Below are positions 34,695 to 43,380 of a DNA stretch of 64,000 nt, piece after piece. Source of the DNA: Clostridium minihomine (GTDB lineage: Bacteria > Bacillota > Clostridia > Oscillospirales > Acutalibacteraceae). The DNA lies in assembly GCF_900240385.1 (NCBI RefSeq), contig NZ_OEQH01000001.1:124001-188000 (forward strand), in the 5' to 3' direction. A program made the position numbers and the translations under genes. Positions within the stretch are counted from its first letter, which is position 1. Every line of letters starts with the position of its first letter. Under the pieces are notes generated by a model that worked only from the letters and a program-made list of their open reading frames with translations, was not told where the DNA came from and made no database searches.

Positions 34695-35159
34695 TTATTT
34701 TTCATAGATTTCTGAAATTCTGTTTTGCAGGCGAATATATTCCACGGCATCTTTTGGCCCAAGAGCCTTTAAAAAAGGAATGGCACGTTCATTGTACCGT
34801 TCTATATTGATTTGGCGTTGAGCCTTGCCGGCCGGCAACAGATAAATTAGGGTTTGTCTGCCGTTTTCGGCATCCTGTTTTCTTTCAATCAGCCCTTTTT
34901 GCTCCAGTTGGTTTAAAATCATGGCAACCCGGGCAGAACTGACATGCATTACTTTGCAGATTTCTTTGGGGTTTACCGGATTTTTACTGTCGTCAAGATA
35001 TCCTAACACGAAGCTTTCTCCGCTATAGATATCGGTGATCCGATAAATGTTTGGGATATTTACCATTTTCTTATTTGCATCTGCCAGTTGCCGGGCGAGC
35101 TTTAAGTAGTCCGGCTCTGTAGCGTCCAGAAGGTTTGGTTCAGTTATTTCCTGATTCAT
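34695..35159 (-). CDS. MarR family transcriptional regulator
   Basis: This 154-residue protein has a winged helix with NPKEICKVMHVSSARVAMIL (about residues 64-83) and the wing at RKQDAENGRQTLIYL. The flanking helices form the MarR dimer interface. GGGAAAGGAG precedes the ATG. Its promoter carries a perfect 14-base inverted repeat that contains the -10 element, so it very likely represses itself and the MFS exporter. Similar half-sites near 32300 and 27360 suggest further targets. Confidence 0.9.
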   Translation of the reverse strand: MNQEITEPNLLDATEPDYLKLARQLADANKKMVNIPNIYRITDIYSGESFVLGYLDDSKNPVNPKEICKVMHVSSARVAMILNQLEQKGLIERKQDAENGRQTLIYLLPAGKAQRQINIERYNERAIPFLKALGPKDAVEYIRLQNRISEIYEK

Positions 35160-35209
35160 ATTGGCTCCTTTCCCTTTGCGGCCGCAATATAAAAAGCAAA
35201 ATGTGAATC

Positions 35210-35263
35210 GCTATAATAGCTAACATCATTAGCTATTATAGCACGATCTTCTTTGCTATTCAA
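35210..35263 (-). promoter_or_regulatory. marR promoter with embedded operator
   Basis: On the minus strand TTGAAT (35258-35263) and TATAAT (35235-35240) are 17 bases apart. The -10 lies inside a perfect inverted repeat, GCTATAATAGCTAA (35210-35223) and its inverse (35229-35242), separated by five bases. A bound dimer would block RNA polymerase. Confidence 0.8.
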
Positions 35264-35434
35264 TAAAAGATAGTTTATAGGGGCAATACGTGATTTTTAA
35301 ACGTTGTTTTTCCCCGGAATTCCGTTGACTTTGCGCCTGTCCTGTGGCAGAATTTGACTCAGAACAGAAAAAGTGAAAATGGACGCATAGGTTTGGCAAA
35401 AAAAGAGAAAGATGACACAAAAGGAGTGACCGAA

Positions 35435-36385
35435 ATGTCTGAGATCTATTTGGCTGGCGGCTGTTTTTGGGGGCTGCAAAGTTACCTGAAACAAGTTCGC
35501 GGAGTTCGTTCTAGCCGGGTTGGGTATGCCAATGGGAACACAGATTCCCCTTCTTATGAGGATGTTTGTTATCGTAATACCGGGCATGCAGAAACTGTTT
35601 GGGTGGATTACGATGAAACGGTGCTGCCGCTGGATTTTTTGCTGAACCTGTTTTATCAGGCAATTGACCCCACGTCTGTCAACCGGCAGGGCGGGGATGC
35701 GGGGACCCAGTACCGAACTGGAATTTATTATACAAAACCGGAAGACTTGCCCGTGATTCGCAGCAGTATTGGGGAACTTCAGAAAAGCCTGACAAAGCCT
35801 GTGGCGGTAGAGGTGCTGCCCCTGAAAAATTTTACCACAGCGGAGGAATATCATCAGGATTATCTGGAGAAAAACCCGGGCGGGTATTGTCACATCGGGC
35901 CGGCATTGATGGAACAGGCGGCAAAGGCGGTGGTCAGTCCAGCCCTTTACACGGCTAAAAGTAAGGAAGAATTGAAAGCGGAGCTGACGGATATACAGTA
36001 CCAGGTGACTCAAAACAATGGCACAGAGCCACCCTTTCAAAATCCGTATTGGGATTTAAACCGGCCGGGAATTTATGTGGATGTCACCACCGGAGAACCG
36101 TTGTTTTTATCTGGGGATAAGTTTGATTCCGGGTGCGGGTGGCCCAGCTTTTCCAAACCCATTGAGTCTTCTGTGGTGAAGGAATTGACGGATACCAGCC
36201 ATCACATGGTGCGCACCGAAGTGCGAAGTCAGACAGGGGACGCCCACTTGGGACATGTATTTCCCGATGGCCCCAAAGACTTGGGAGGACTGCGCTACTG
36301 CATCAACAGCGCCTCTCTTCGCTTTATTCCCAAGGAAGAAATGGAACAGCAGGGTTATGGTGCATATTTGGATTTGGTTCGATAA
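35435..36385 (+). CDS. msrAB: Fused peptide methionine sulfoxide reductase MsrA-MsrB
   Basis: This 316-residue protein repairs oxidised methionine. The MsrA half (about residues 1-160) has the GGCFWG motif with the catalytic Cys at about residue 10, and the MsrB half (about 180-316) has [16 protein letters not shown] and the catalytic Cys in LRYCINS near residue 293. The MsrB part lacks the two zinc CxxC motifs of many homologues apart from isolated Cys. The start is ATG 35435 with AAGGAGTG upstream; a longer frame exists without a ribosome site. There is no signal peptide, so it is cytoplasmic. Confidence 0.94.
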   Translation: MSEIYLAGGCFWGLQSYLKQVRGVRSSRVGYANGNTDSPSYEDVCYRNTGHAETVWVDYDETVLPLDFLLNLFYQAIDPTSVNRQGGDAGTQYRTGIYYTKPEDLPVIRSSIGELQKSLTKPVAVEVLPLKNFTTAEEYHQDYLEKNPGGYCHIGPALMEQAAKAVVSPALYTAKSKEELKAELTDIQYQVTQNNGTEPPFQNPYWDLNRPGIYVDVTTGEPLFLSGDKFDSGCGWPSFSKPIESSVVKELTDTSHHMVRTEVRSQTGDAHLGHVFPDGPKDLGGLRYCINSASLRFIPKEEMEQQGYGAYLDLVR

Positions 36386-36460
36386 ACGGATGAAAGCATC
36401 GGGATGGAATGCGGGCAGGCTCGGTAAAGTCTGCAAAGTGAAAAATAACGAAGATGAAAA

Positions 36461-36512
36461 GCAGGGCAGGAAAGCAAATCAAGCTTTCCTGCCCTGTAAC
36501 TGTTATTTTTAT
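36461..36512. terminator. Terminator between msrAB and the ABC exporter operon
   Basis: CAGGGCAGGAAAGC and GCTTTCCTGCCCTG form a 14-base-pair stem with a seven-base loop, with T-rich tails on both sides. The genes on either side are convergent. Confidence 0.85.
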
Positions 36513-36540
36513 AGATTTTGGTATCATGTGTTTCGCGCAA

Positions 36541-38388
36541 TTATCCGTTGGCAGCACCATTTGCAAACTGGCTGTAATACAAATCGGCATAAAAGGTATC
36601 CCCGGCCAACAGTTCCTGATGGGTTCCTTTTTCGATAATGGTGCCGTTTTTCATCACCAGAATCATGTCTGCCGATTTGATGGTAGAAAGCCGGTGAGCA
36701 ATGACAAAGCTGGTTTTTCCTTTCATGATTCGTGCCATCGCCTTTTGCACTTCAACCTCGGTTCGGGTATCCACACTGGATGTGGCCTCATCCAGAATCA
36801 TCAAAGAAGGATCTGCCAGCATCGCCCTGGCAATGGTGAGCAGCTGCATCTGCCCTTGCGAGATACTGCTGTCTTCACTGGAGATCACGGTGTCGTATCC
36901 CTGTGCCAAAGTGCGGATAAAATGATCGCACCGGGCCGCTTTTGCCGCCTGAATAATTTCTTCTCGGGTGGCATCCATTTTGCCATAGGCGATGTTTTGG
37001 GCAATGGTGCCTTGAAACAGCCAGGTGTCCTGCAAAACCATTCCCACCATTCGGCGCAGATCGCTTTTGGGCAGTTTCTTGATATCGGTGCCATCAATCA
37101 GAATTTTTCCGCCGTTGAGTTCATAGAACCGCATCAACAGATTTACCAGTGTGGTTTTGCCGGCTCCGGTGGGCCCCACAATGGCCACCATTTCGTTGGG
37201 TTTTACCGAAAAACTCACGTCCTGCATGAAGATGGCATCCGGCTCATAACCGAATTTTACGTTCTGGAATTCGACTGCTCCTTTGGGGGCAGGGATGCTT
37301 TGGGGATCGGCAGTGTCTGGCAGCTCTTCCTCTTCGTCCAAAAACTCAAAGACCCGTTCTGCCGATGCCAGTGCCGATTGCAGGGAATTTAAAAAATAAG
37401 AGGACTGGGTGATGGGGTCTGAAATCTGGTTTACATACTGCAAAAACGCCTGAATGGTTCCGATGGTCATTCGGCCGGTAACTACCAGAATACTGCCCAC
37501 AATGGCGGTTACCACAAATCCCAGCTGCGTCAGAAAACGGATGGCGGGGTAAATGGCAAACATAACAAACTGGGCTTTTTTATTTGCTGCGTACTGCCGT
37601 TCGTTTACTTCCTGAAATTCCTGCTGTACCTTTTGCTGCTGGTTAAAGCTTTTAATAATCAGGTTTCCGGTGAAGTACTCTTCGATTTTTCCGTTGAGTT
37701 CGCCTAAAACCGTTTGATTTGCAGTTGCTGCCGTCAGGTTTTTACCCGAAATCCACTTGGTTGCAAGCAGGCTGACCGACATGGCGAATAGTATCAGCAC
37801 CGTTAAGCCGACGCTTTGCGTCATCATGATAATCGCGCTGATGCTGATATTGAACACGGCGTTCACAAATTGAAGGGAACCGGTTTTTAGAACCTCTGCC
37901 ACCCGGTCCAGATCATTGGTGACCCGGCTTAACAGTTCGCCGGTTTTATGGGAATCGTAATATCGCAAAGGCAGTTTGGTGATTTTTTCACTCATTTTCT
38001 GTCGAAGGGACAATACCAGGTTTTCCCCCACGGCGGCCATGGTGTATTCCTGCAAAAAAGAAAAGCAGGAACTGAATACATAGGCTGCCAATAACAGCAG
38101 CAAAGGAAAAGCCAGAAATTCCGCCAGCATGGGGAATCCGCCGCCCAGCCCCTCACGCTGAATTCCCCAAATCAGCTGATCGATGGCTTTGCCCAAAATC
38201 AGCGGGGTAGAGGCATACAGGCCGATGTTCCCCAAGGTGGCGATGAGTATGACAACTAAGGCTCCCTTTTGGTTGAGAAGCAGGCCAAACAGCCGTTTGA
38301 CGGCGCCTTTTGTGTCCTTGGGCAAATCGGTTATTTCAAAGCTGTCATCCATAGAGGTGTCGGCTTTCAACTCTTCTTTTTCGCTCAT
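36541..38388 (-). CDS. Heterodimeric ABC exporter subunit, catalytic-site partner
   Basis: This 615-residue half-transporter has an N-terminal six-helix membrane domain and a C-terminal ATPase. Walker A (GPTGAGKTT) is at about residue 400, a divergent signature (ISQGQ) at about 507 and Walker B (LMILDEATSS) with an intact catalytic Glu at about 530. Its start overlaps the stop of the partner gene by four bases. In heterodimeric exporters one site is degenerate; here the intact Glu is in this subunit and the divergent signature may pair with the partner's Walker A. Confidence 0.92.
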   Translation of the reverse strand: MSEKEELKADTSMDDSFEITDLPKDTKGAVKRLFGLLLNQKGALVVILIATLGNIGLYASTPLILGKAIDQLIWGIQREGLGGGFPMLAEFLAFPLLLLLAAYVFSSCFSFLQEYTMAAVGENLVLSLRQKMSEKITKLPLRYYDSHKTGELLSRVTNDLDRVAEVLKTGSLQFVNAVFNISISAIIMMTQSVGLTVLILFAMSVSLLATKWISGKNLTAATANQTVLGELNGKIEEYFTGNLIIKSFNQQQKVQQEFQEVNERQYAANKKAQFVMFAIYPAIRFLTQLGFVVTAIVGSILVVTGRMTIGTIQAFLQYVNQISDPITQSSYFLNSLQSALASAERVFEFLDEEEELPDTADPQSIPAPKGAVEFQNVKFGYEPDAIFMQDVSFSVKPNEMVAIVGPTGAGKTTLVNLLMRFYELNGGKILIDGTDIKKLPKSDLRRMVGMVLQDTWLFQGTIAQNIAYGKMDATREEIIQAAKAARCDHFIRTLAQGYDTVISSEDSSISQGQMQLLTIARAMLADPSLMILDEATSSVDTRTEVEVQKAMARIMKGKTSFVIAHRLSTIKSADMILVMKNGTIIEKGTHQELLAGDTFYADLYYSQFANGAANG

Positions 38389-40121
38389 ACTCGGCTTCTC
38401 TCCTTTTCTGTCAATTGAGAATCCGCAATCTCTTTGTATACGTCGCAGGATTTCAGCAGTTCTTCGTGGGTGCCGACTCCTGCGATTCGTCCGGCATCCA
38501 GCACAATGATTTGGTCCGCATCCATAATGGTGCTGATCCGCTGTGCGATAATCACCACGGCAGCATCTTTCATTCCCTGCCGAAGCGCACTTCGCAAAGC
38601 GGCGTCTGTTTTATAGTCCAGCGCAGAAAAGCAGTCGTCCAACAGATAAACGGGTGCTTTTTTCACCAACGCCCGGGCGATGGAAAGGCGCTGCTTTTGT
38701 CCCCCCGAAAAGTTGGTGCCCCCTTGTGCAACCGGGCTGCCGTATTCCAGATCTAAAGTGGAAATAAAGGGAGCGGCCTGGGCAATTTCAGCGGCATGAC
38801 GCAACTCGTCTTTTGTTGCATCATTGCTTCCCATGCGCAGGTTGTCCGCAATGGTTCCGCTGAACAAAAAGGCCTTTTGGGGCACATAACTGATGCGCTG
38901 GCGCAGCTGATGCTGGGTCAGATTCCGAATGTCTTCCCCCTCAAGCCGGATTTGGCCGCCGGCCACGTCATAAAGGCGCAGCATCAGTGCGGCAATGGTG
39001 CTTTTTCCAGAGCCGGTTCCCCCAATAATGGCGGTGGTTTTGCCCTGTCCGCAAACAAAATTCAAATTTTCCAGCACGGGTTTTTCGGCGCCTTGATAAG
39101 AAAAGCTGACATTATCAAATACAATTTTTTGCGGGTTTTCTGTGTTGGTGACTTTGCAGTCTTCGGCATCCAGAATTTCCGGGACAGTGTCCAGCACTTC
39201 CTGAATACGCTTCAGGCAGGAAAGTGCCCGGGGAAGCATGACAAGAACCATGGCAGACATCATCAGGAACACCAGCATCAGGATGGTGTATTCGGAAACG
39301 GCTGCGATGCTTCCTACCTGGATTTGCCCGTGAAGCACAAAATATCCGCCGAACCAGACCACGGCAACCATGGCAATTCCCATAATGGCCCATACCAAAG
39401 GGTTAAATGCAGCAAAAATCCGGTTTAGTCGAATCATGTGATTGGCATAATCAGAAAAAGCGTTGTCGGTTCTTTTTTGCTCATATTCCGAATTGTCAAA
39501 GGCCCGGATGACCCGGATGCCAATGATGGATTCCCGGACAACCCAGTTGACGGAATCCACCTTTTTCTGGATGGATTCTGAGATGGGCTTGGCTTTTCGA
39601 AACAAAAAGAAAATCACAATAAAAAATATGACGATAGCAACCAGCGGAATGGCGATTAGCGACGGATAAATCAGGGCAGTCATGATAATTGCCGCAATGG
39701 CTATTAGCGGGGTGGGAAGAATCATCTGACTGAACAGAATGACCGACTGCTGTATGACCGTAATGTCCCCCGTGGCGCGGGTAATCATCGAGGCGGTGCC
39801 GAAGTGGTTAAAATCTTTGATCGAGAGCATCTGCGTTTTGTCAAAGATTTTTTTTCGCAGATCTTTTCCTGCTAATGCGGCCAAATCAGCGCATAAATAG
39901 CTGCCCCAAAGAGAGAGCAAAGCGGTGAAGGCAGCCGCGGCCAGCATTTGCAGCCCGATTCTGAAAATGGCCGATAAATCCTTTTGCACAATACCGGTGT
40001 CAATAATTTCCTTTACAAAAAAAGGAACCAATAGTGTGCCGAAAACTTCTAGTAATGCTGCAAAAAGGATAATCCATAATCTTTTTTGATTCTGTTTTAA
40101 AAACTCCATTAAGTATTTCAC
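38385..40121 (-). CDS. Heterodimeric ABC exporter subunit with degenerate catalytic site
   Basis: This 578-residue half-transporter has a six-helix membrane domain and an ATPase with Walker A (GGTGSGKST) at about residue 366, a standard signature (FSGGQKQR) at about 470 and Walker B ending LLDDCFSALD, in which Asp replaces the catalytic Glu. This is the hallmark of the degenerate site of heterodimeric exporters such as TM287/288 or BmrCD. The start is GTG 40121 with GAGAGG upstream. It lies 109 bases after a marR gene and directly before its partner. Confidence 0.92.
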   Translation of the reverse strand: MKYLMEFLKQNQKRLWIILFAALLEVFGTLLVPFFVKEIIDTGIVQKDLSAIFRIGLQMLAAAAFTALLSLWGSYLCADLAALAGKDLRKKIFDKTQMLSIKDFNHFGTASMITRATGDITVIQQSVILFSQMILPTPLIAIAAIIMTALIYPSLIAIPLVAIVIFFIVIFFLFRKAKPISESIQKKVDSVNWVVRESIIGIRVIRAFDNSEYEQKRTDNAFSDYANHMIRLNRIFAAFNPLVWAIMGIAMVAVVWFGGYFVLHGQIQVGSIAAVSEYTILMLVFLMMSAMVLVMLPRALSCLKRIQEVLDTVPEILDAEDCKVTNTENPQKIVFDNVSFSYQGAEKPVLENLNFVCGQGKTTAIIGGTGSGKSTIAALMLRLYDVAGGQIRLEGEDIRNLTQHQLRQRISYVPQKAFLFSGTIADNLRMGSNDATKDELRHAAEIAQAAPFISTLDLEYGSPVAQGGTNFSGGQKQRLSIARALVKKAPVYLLDDCFSALDYKTDAALRSALRQGMKDAAVVIIAQRISTIMDADQIIVLDAGRIAGVGTHEELLKSCDVYKEIADSQLTEKERSRV

Positions 40122-40230
40122 TGTTAGAAATCCTCTCTTGTCCTTGTGTGCGCCTTGCTATGGCTTGACTGAAACAGATGAATTTTCACCGTGTGTTTCG
40201 TTGTCGAAGAAGGCTAAAAATGAACCATTT

Positions 40231-40734
40231 TTATGGGTGATTTTCTGTTTTGGAATGGCTTTTGTTTTCGTCCCGATCCTCGTCCATTGCATGCATAAGT
40301 TTCTTTAAAATATCGCGCAATTGCCTGATTTCATCTAGCTCCATTCGGGCATAAAAGCGATCAATAATCTCTTTGTTGATTTTCTCTTCTTTTGCATAGT
40401 AATTGTGCCCTCGCTGATCCAGCTGAACAATGATTTCTCTTCGGTTATTGGGGTTAATGGTTCGCAGCAGATACTTTTCTTTTTCTAATTTGGTTACAAT
40501 TTGGCTCACTGCGCTGGAAGTAACATTCATCAGTTCGGCCAGCTGACTGATGGATAATTGTGTTTCTTTTTTGACAAAATCCATCAAAACCATTTGCTTG
40601 GGCGAAAGGTCTTCATTGCACAAAGATTGATGTTCGCTGATAAAACGGGCGTCCATGGAATAAAACAGCTCATTAATTTCCGTGGCCAAACGATAAAATT
40701 CATTTTTATTTGGGTAATCTGTGTTGGAATCCAA
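40231..40734 (-). CDS. MarR family transcriptional regulator of the ABC exporter
   Basis: This 167-residue protein has a winged helix with SISQLAELMNVTSSAVSQIV (about residues 77-96) and an RTINPNNRREIIV wing. The start is TTG 40734, with GGAGGGG about seven bases upstream. It precedes the exporter genes on the same strand, as in many drug-responsive operons, and likely represses them and itself. Confidence 0.9.
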   Translation of the reverse strand: MDSNTDYPNKNEFYRLATEINELFYSMDARFISEHQSLCNEDLSPKQMVLMDFVKKETQLSISQLAELMNVTSSAVSQIVTKLEKEKYLLRTINPNNRREIIVQLDQRGHNYYAKEEKINKEIIDRFYARMELDEIRQLRDILKKLMHAMDEDRDENKSHSKTENHP

Positions 40735-40770
40735 GGCGAATCCCCTCCTGTAAACACTTTAGCTTACTTA

Positions 40771-40798
40771 ATTATAAACATATCTAACGGTTTGTCAA
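40771..40798 (-). promoter_or_regulatory. Promoter of the second marR gene and ABC exporter
   Basis: Minus-strand TTGACA (40793-40798) and TATAAT (40771-40776) are 16 bases apart. The spacer contains GTTAG and the downstream flank GCTAA, half-sites that could bind the MarR product. Confidence 0.8.
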
Positions 40799-41141
40799 GT
40801 GATATCGATAAAAATTGATAAAATCCCCATATCACATGAAAGATTCAACCGAATTTTTTGTTTTGATGTCATATCATTTGAAATCAGAATTTCTTTTTTA
40901 GGGGCAGCGGGTGTCAAAGAATTCCTCAAAATAAAGACAGAAAAGATGAGTTTTTTCTTGTGGGTAACATCGACCCGATTCTTTAAAAATCGGGATTTTT
41001 CTATCTTTTTTTGTTTTTTCGACTCGGTATGGTTCCATTATCTGACAAAAATCGATATAAATTGTTAACAAAAAATCAATGTATCAACTGGTATTTTTTT
41101 GACATGACATCATTTGTGCACAAAAAAATAATAAAATATAC
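40799..41141. other. Intergenic region with a lone terminator-like hairpin
   Basis: CCCGATT (40974-40980) and AATCGGG (40988-40994) form a seven-base-pair stem followed by a long T-rich stretch to about 41020. No gene precedes it on the plus strand; an 89-codon frame across it has an implausible, Phe-rich product. It may end a small unannotated transcript. The rest is AT-rich and featureless. Confidence 0.4.
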
Positions 41142-41170
41142 TTGACCTTGCACGAAAATTACCCTATAAT
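41142..41170 (+). promoter_or_regulatory. Promoter of the gntR gene and nucleoside operon
   Basis: TTGACC (41142-41147) and TATAAT (41165-41170) are 17 bases apart. GTTATGACAAC shortly downstream (41182-41192) is a partly symmetric sequence that could be the GntR site. Confidence 0.8.
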
Positions 41171-41251
41171 AAGCTCAACTGGTTATGACAACATATCAAT
41201 GTAAAGTTCCGAAATAGAAACAAATATATTTTAGAACAGAGGAAAAAGACA

Positions 41252-41980
41252 ATGGGCGAAAAAGTGTTAAAGTACTCCATGCTGAAGCGCACCATCGTGG
41301 AAAAAATTAATAACGAAGAATACAAAGTGGGCGAACTGATTCCCAGCGAAAGAGAATTTATGGAAATGTTCTCTATCAGTCGTATCACGGTGCGAAAAGC
41401 CATTGACGATTTGGTCAAAGAAGGCTATTTGTACCGGATTCAGGGAAAGGGTACTTATGTCAGAAGTGAAGAGATTTCTCACGACCTTTTTTCCATTACC
41501 AGCTGTACGGAGGATATTAAGGCCCGGGGGATGACGCCCAGCGCAAAAATTATCAGTGCCGGTGTTATTCCAGCGGATAAACGCCGCATTCGTACTCTGC
41601 AAATTCCCGAAGGCAGTTCTGTCTTTCGCATGGAACGTGTCTTTTGCGCAAATAATGTACCCATTAACTATACAATTACTTATTTGCCGTTGGATTTGTT
41701 TCCGGGGTTGGAACAGTATAACTTTACCAAAGAGTCACTGTATTCCGTGATTGAAAAGGTTTACGGGGTAAAAATCACTCATGCACGCCGCACGTTAGAG
41801 GCGGTTTTGGCTCACGATCAAACAGCCGAATATCTGGGTGTAAAGCAGGGTGAACCCTTAATTCTGTTTCGCTGCAACACTTATGGAGAACTAAATGGCC
41901 AGGAACGAGTCATTGAATCCTTTAAATGTGCTTATCGCACCGATTTGCACAAGTTTTATATCGATCAAATCCGCCAATAG
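41252..41980 (+). CDS. GntR family regulator with UTRA domain (HutC type)
   Basis: This 242-residue regulator has an N-terminal winged helix (about residues 10-72, with SEREFMEMFSISRITVRKAI) and a C-terminal UTRA ligand-binding domain (about 90-235). HutC-type regulators bind small metabolites such as sugars or amino-acid derivatives. It is 148 bases upstream of the importer lipoprotein gene on the same strand and is the probable controller of the nucleoside operon, with the pathway substrate or an intermediate as likely effector. AGAGGAA precedes the ATG. Confidence 0.9.
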   Translation: MGEKVLKYSMLKRTIVEKINNEEYKVGELIPSEREFMEMFSISRITVRKAIDDLVKEGYLYRIQGKGTYVRSEEISHDLFSITSCTEDIKARGMTPSAKIISAGVIPADKRRIRTLQIPEGSSVFRMERVFCANNVPINYTITYLPLDLFPGLEQYNFTKESLYSVIEKVYGVKITHARRTLEAVLAHDQTAEYLGVKQGEPLILFRCNTYGELNGQERVIESFKCAYRTDLHKFYIDQIRQ

Positions 41981-42128
41981 CCGGCGGAAAGGTATTCTGT
42001 ATTCCTGTTTTTGGAAAACCGACTGCCTGAGCATGTCAGCGCGGGACATGCCTTGGCAATCGTTTTCATAGGTTTACCACAGCGTATCAAAACTAAATTT
42101 AATTATTTGTTCAGGAGGTAATGAGAGA

Positions 42129-43346
42129 ATGAAAGGTACGAAGAAATTTCTTTCCGCAGTCCTCGCAGGATTACTGACCGTGTCTTTGGCGTTTACGGGG
42201 TGCTCTTCTCCGGCAAGCTCATCCAGCGCTCCCGCTTCGGGGGACGGACAGGCTGCTAACCAGAAAATTGCATTGCTTTGCTCCGCCGCGGGTGCAAATG
42301 ACAACGGGTACAACCAGACCGCCATCAATGGGCTCAATCAGCTCAAAGATCAAACCGGCGCAGAGGTAAAGGTGGTAGAAAGCACCACCGACTATCCCGG
42401 CACGCTGAAAACTTTGGCCCAGTCTGGCTACAACCTGATTTTTTCCCTGGAATATGATTTCACGGCGCTGATTGAGGGTGTTGGCGGCGAGAAGCCCTTG
42501 GCAGAACAGTTCCCTGACACCACCTTCGTGGTATTTAATGCAAACCCCAATGTGAACGAACAGGGCGAAGCCATTCACAAGAATGTGATTTCTGTAATGT
42601 TTAATGTAAACGAAGCTTCTTTCCTGGCGGGTGTGCTGAGCGTACAGGTGAATGAAAATGCCCCTGTGCTGTTTGATACCGCCAAGTATTCTTTTACTCC
42701 CGGAGCAGAGGGACGTAAGGTCGGATTTATCGGCGGCACTCAGTCTGCCGGAATTGAAGTGTTCAGCTTTGGCTTTGCCGAGGGTGTAAACTATGCAGCC
42801 AAAGAGCTGGGCAATGATGTTTCTTACACTTTCTATTCCACCTATGACGCCGGATTTGTAGACACCGCTAAGGGTGCTACCACTGCAGGAACCTATTACA
42901 GCGAAGGCGCCAACATTGTTTACACAGTTGCCGGTTCTGTGGGTGACGGCGTTGATGCCAAGGCAAAAGAAGTGAAAAAGCTTTCCATTCAGGTAGACGC
43001 GAACAAAGACGTATCACAGGCCGGTTATATTCTGACCAGTGTGCTGAAAAATACCAATGTTCCGGTTTATGAGCTGGGCAAGCAGTATTTGGACGGCAAG
43101 CTGAGCGAAAGTGCCGGCAAAGAAATTTCTTATAACCTTTCTTCCGGAGCCACCGGAATTACCGATTTGGCCACCATTGAAGCCGCTATCAAAAATGATG
43201 ATGCCGCAAAGGCTAAGTGGGCAGAAATCAAAGAGCATTTGAACGGAGTTGCCGAGCAGATCAACAATGGTTCCATCAAAGTGACCAATGCACAAATTGG
43301 TGAAAAACTGGATGTAAAAACATTGAGCAATGTTAAATTGCCTTAA
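42129..43346 (+). CDS. BMP-family nucleoside-type binding lipoprotein
   Basis: This 405-residue protein begins with a lipoprotein signal (AFTGC, Cys at about residue 25) and a Ser/Ala-rich linker, followed by the basic membrane protein (BMP/PnrA) fold. This family binds purine and other nucleosides outside the cell. The typical NDNGYNQ block (about residue 57) stacks on the base in PnrA-like proteins. AGGAGG is ten bases before the ATG. It starts a set of four importer genes in standard order. Confidence 0.92.
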   Translation: MKGTKKFLSAVLAGLLTVSLAFTGCSSPASSSSAPASGDGQAANQKIALLCSAAGANDNGYNQTAINGLNQLKDQTGAEVKVVESTTDYPGTLKTLAQSGYNLIFSLEYDFTALIEGVGGEKPLAEQFPDTTFVVFNANPNVNEQGEAIHKNVISVMFNVNEASFLAGVLSVQVNENAPVLFDTAKYSFTPGAEGRKVGFIGGTQSAGIEVFSFGFAEGVNYAAKELGNDVSYTFYSTYDAGFVDTAKGATTAGTYYSEGANIVYTVAGSVGDGVDAKAKEVKKLSIQVDANKDVSQAGYILTSVLKNTNVPVYELGKQYLDGKLSESAGKEISYNLSSGATGITDLATIEAAIKNDDAAKAKWAEIKEHLNGVAEQINNGSIKVTNAQIGEKLDVKTLSNVKLP

Positions 43347-43380
43347 TAACGCAGCTGGATATTTGACGTGAAAGGGCGGA

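Noticed and set aside
35297-36040. 247-codon minus-strand frame across msrAB
   Set aside because: Shadow of the MsrA coding region; no ribosome site.
36454-37392. 312-codon plus-strand frame across an ABC exporter gene
   Set aside because: Antisense to Walker A, signature and Walker B of a clear ATPase; the product has no recognisable domain.
40799-41068. 89-codon frame between marR and gntR
   Set aside because: It crosses a terminator hairpin and its T tail, has no good ribosome site and is unusually rich in Phe and Ile.
42030-42055. GCATGTC/GACATGC hairpin between gntR and the BMP gene
   Set aside because: Only a seven-base-pair stem without a T tail; it may be chance, and no riboswitch pattern is seen.
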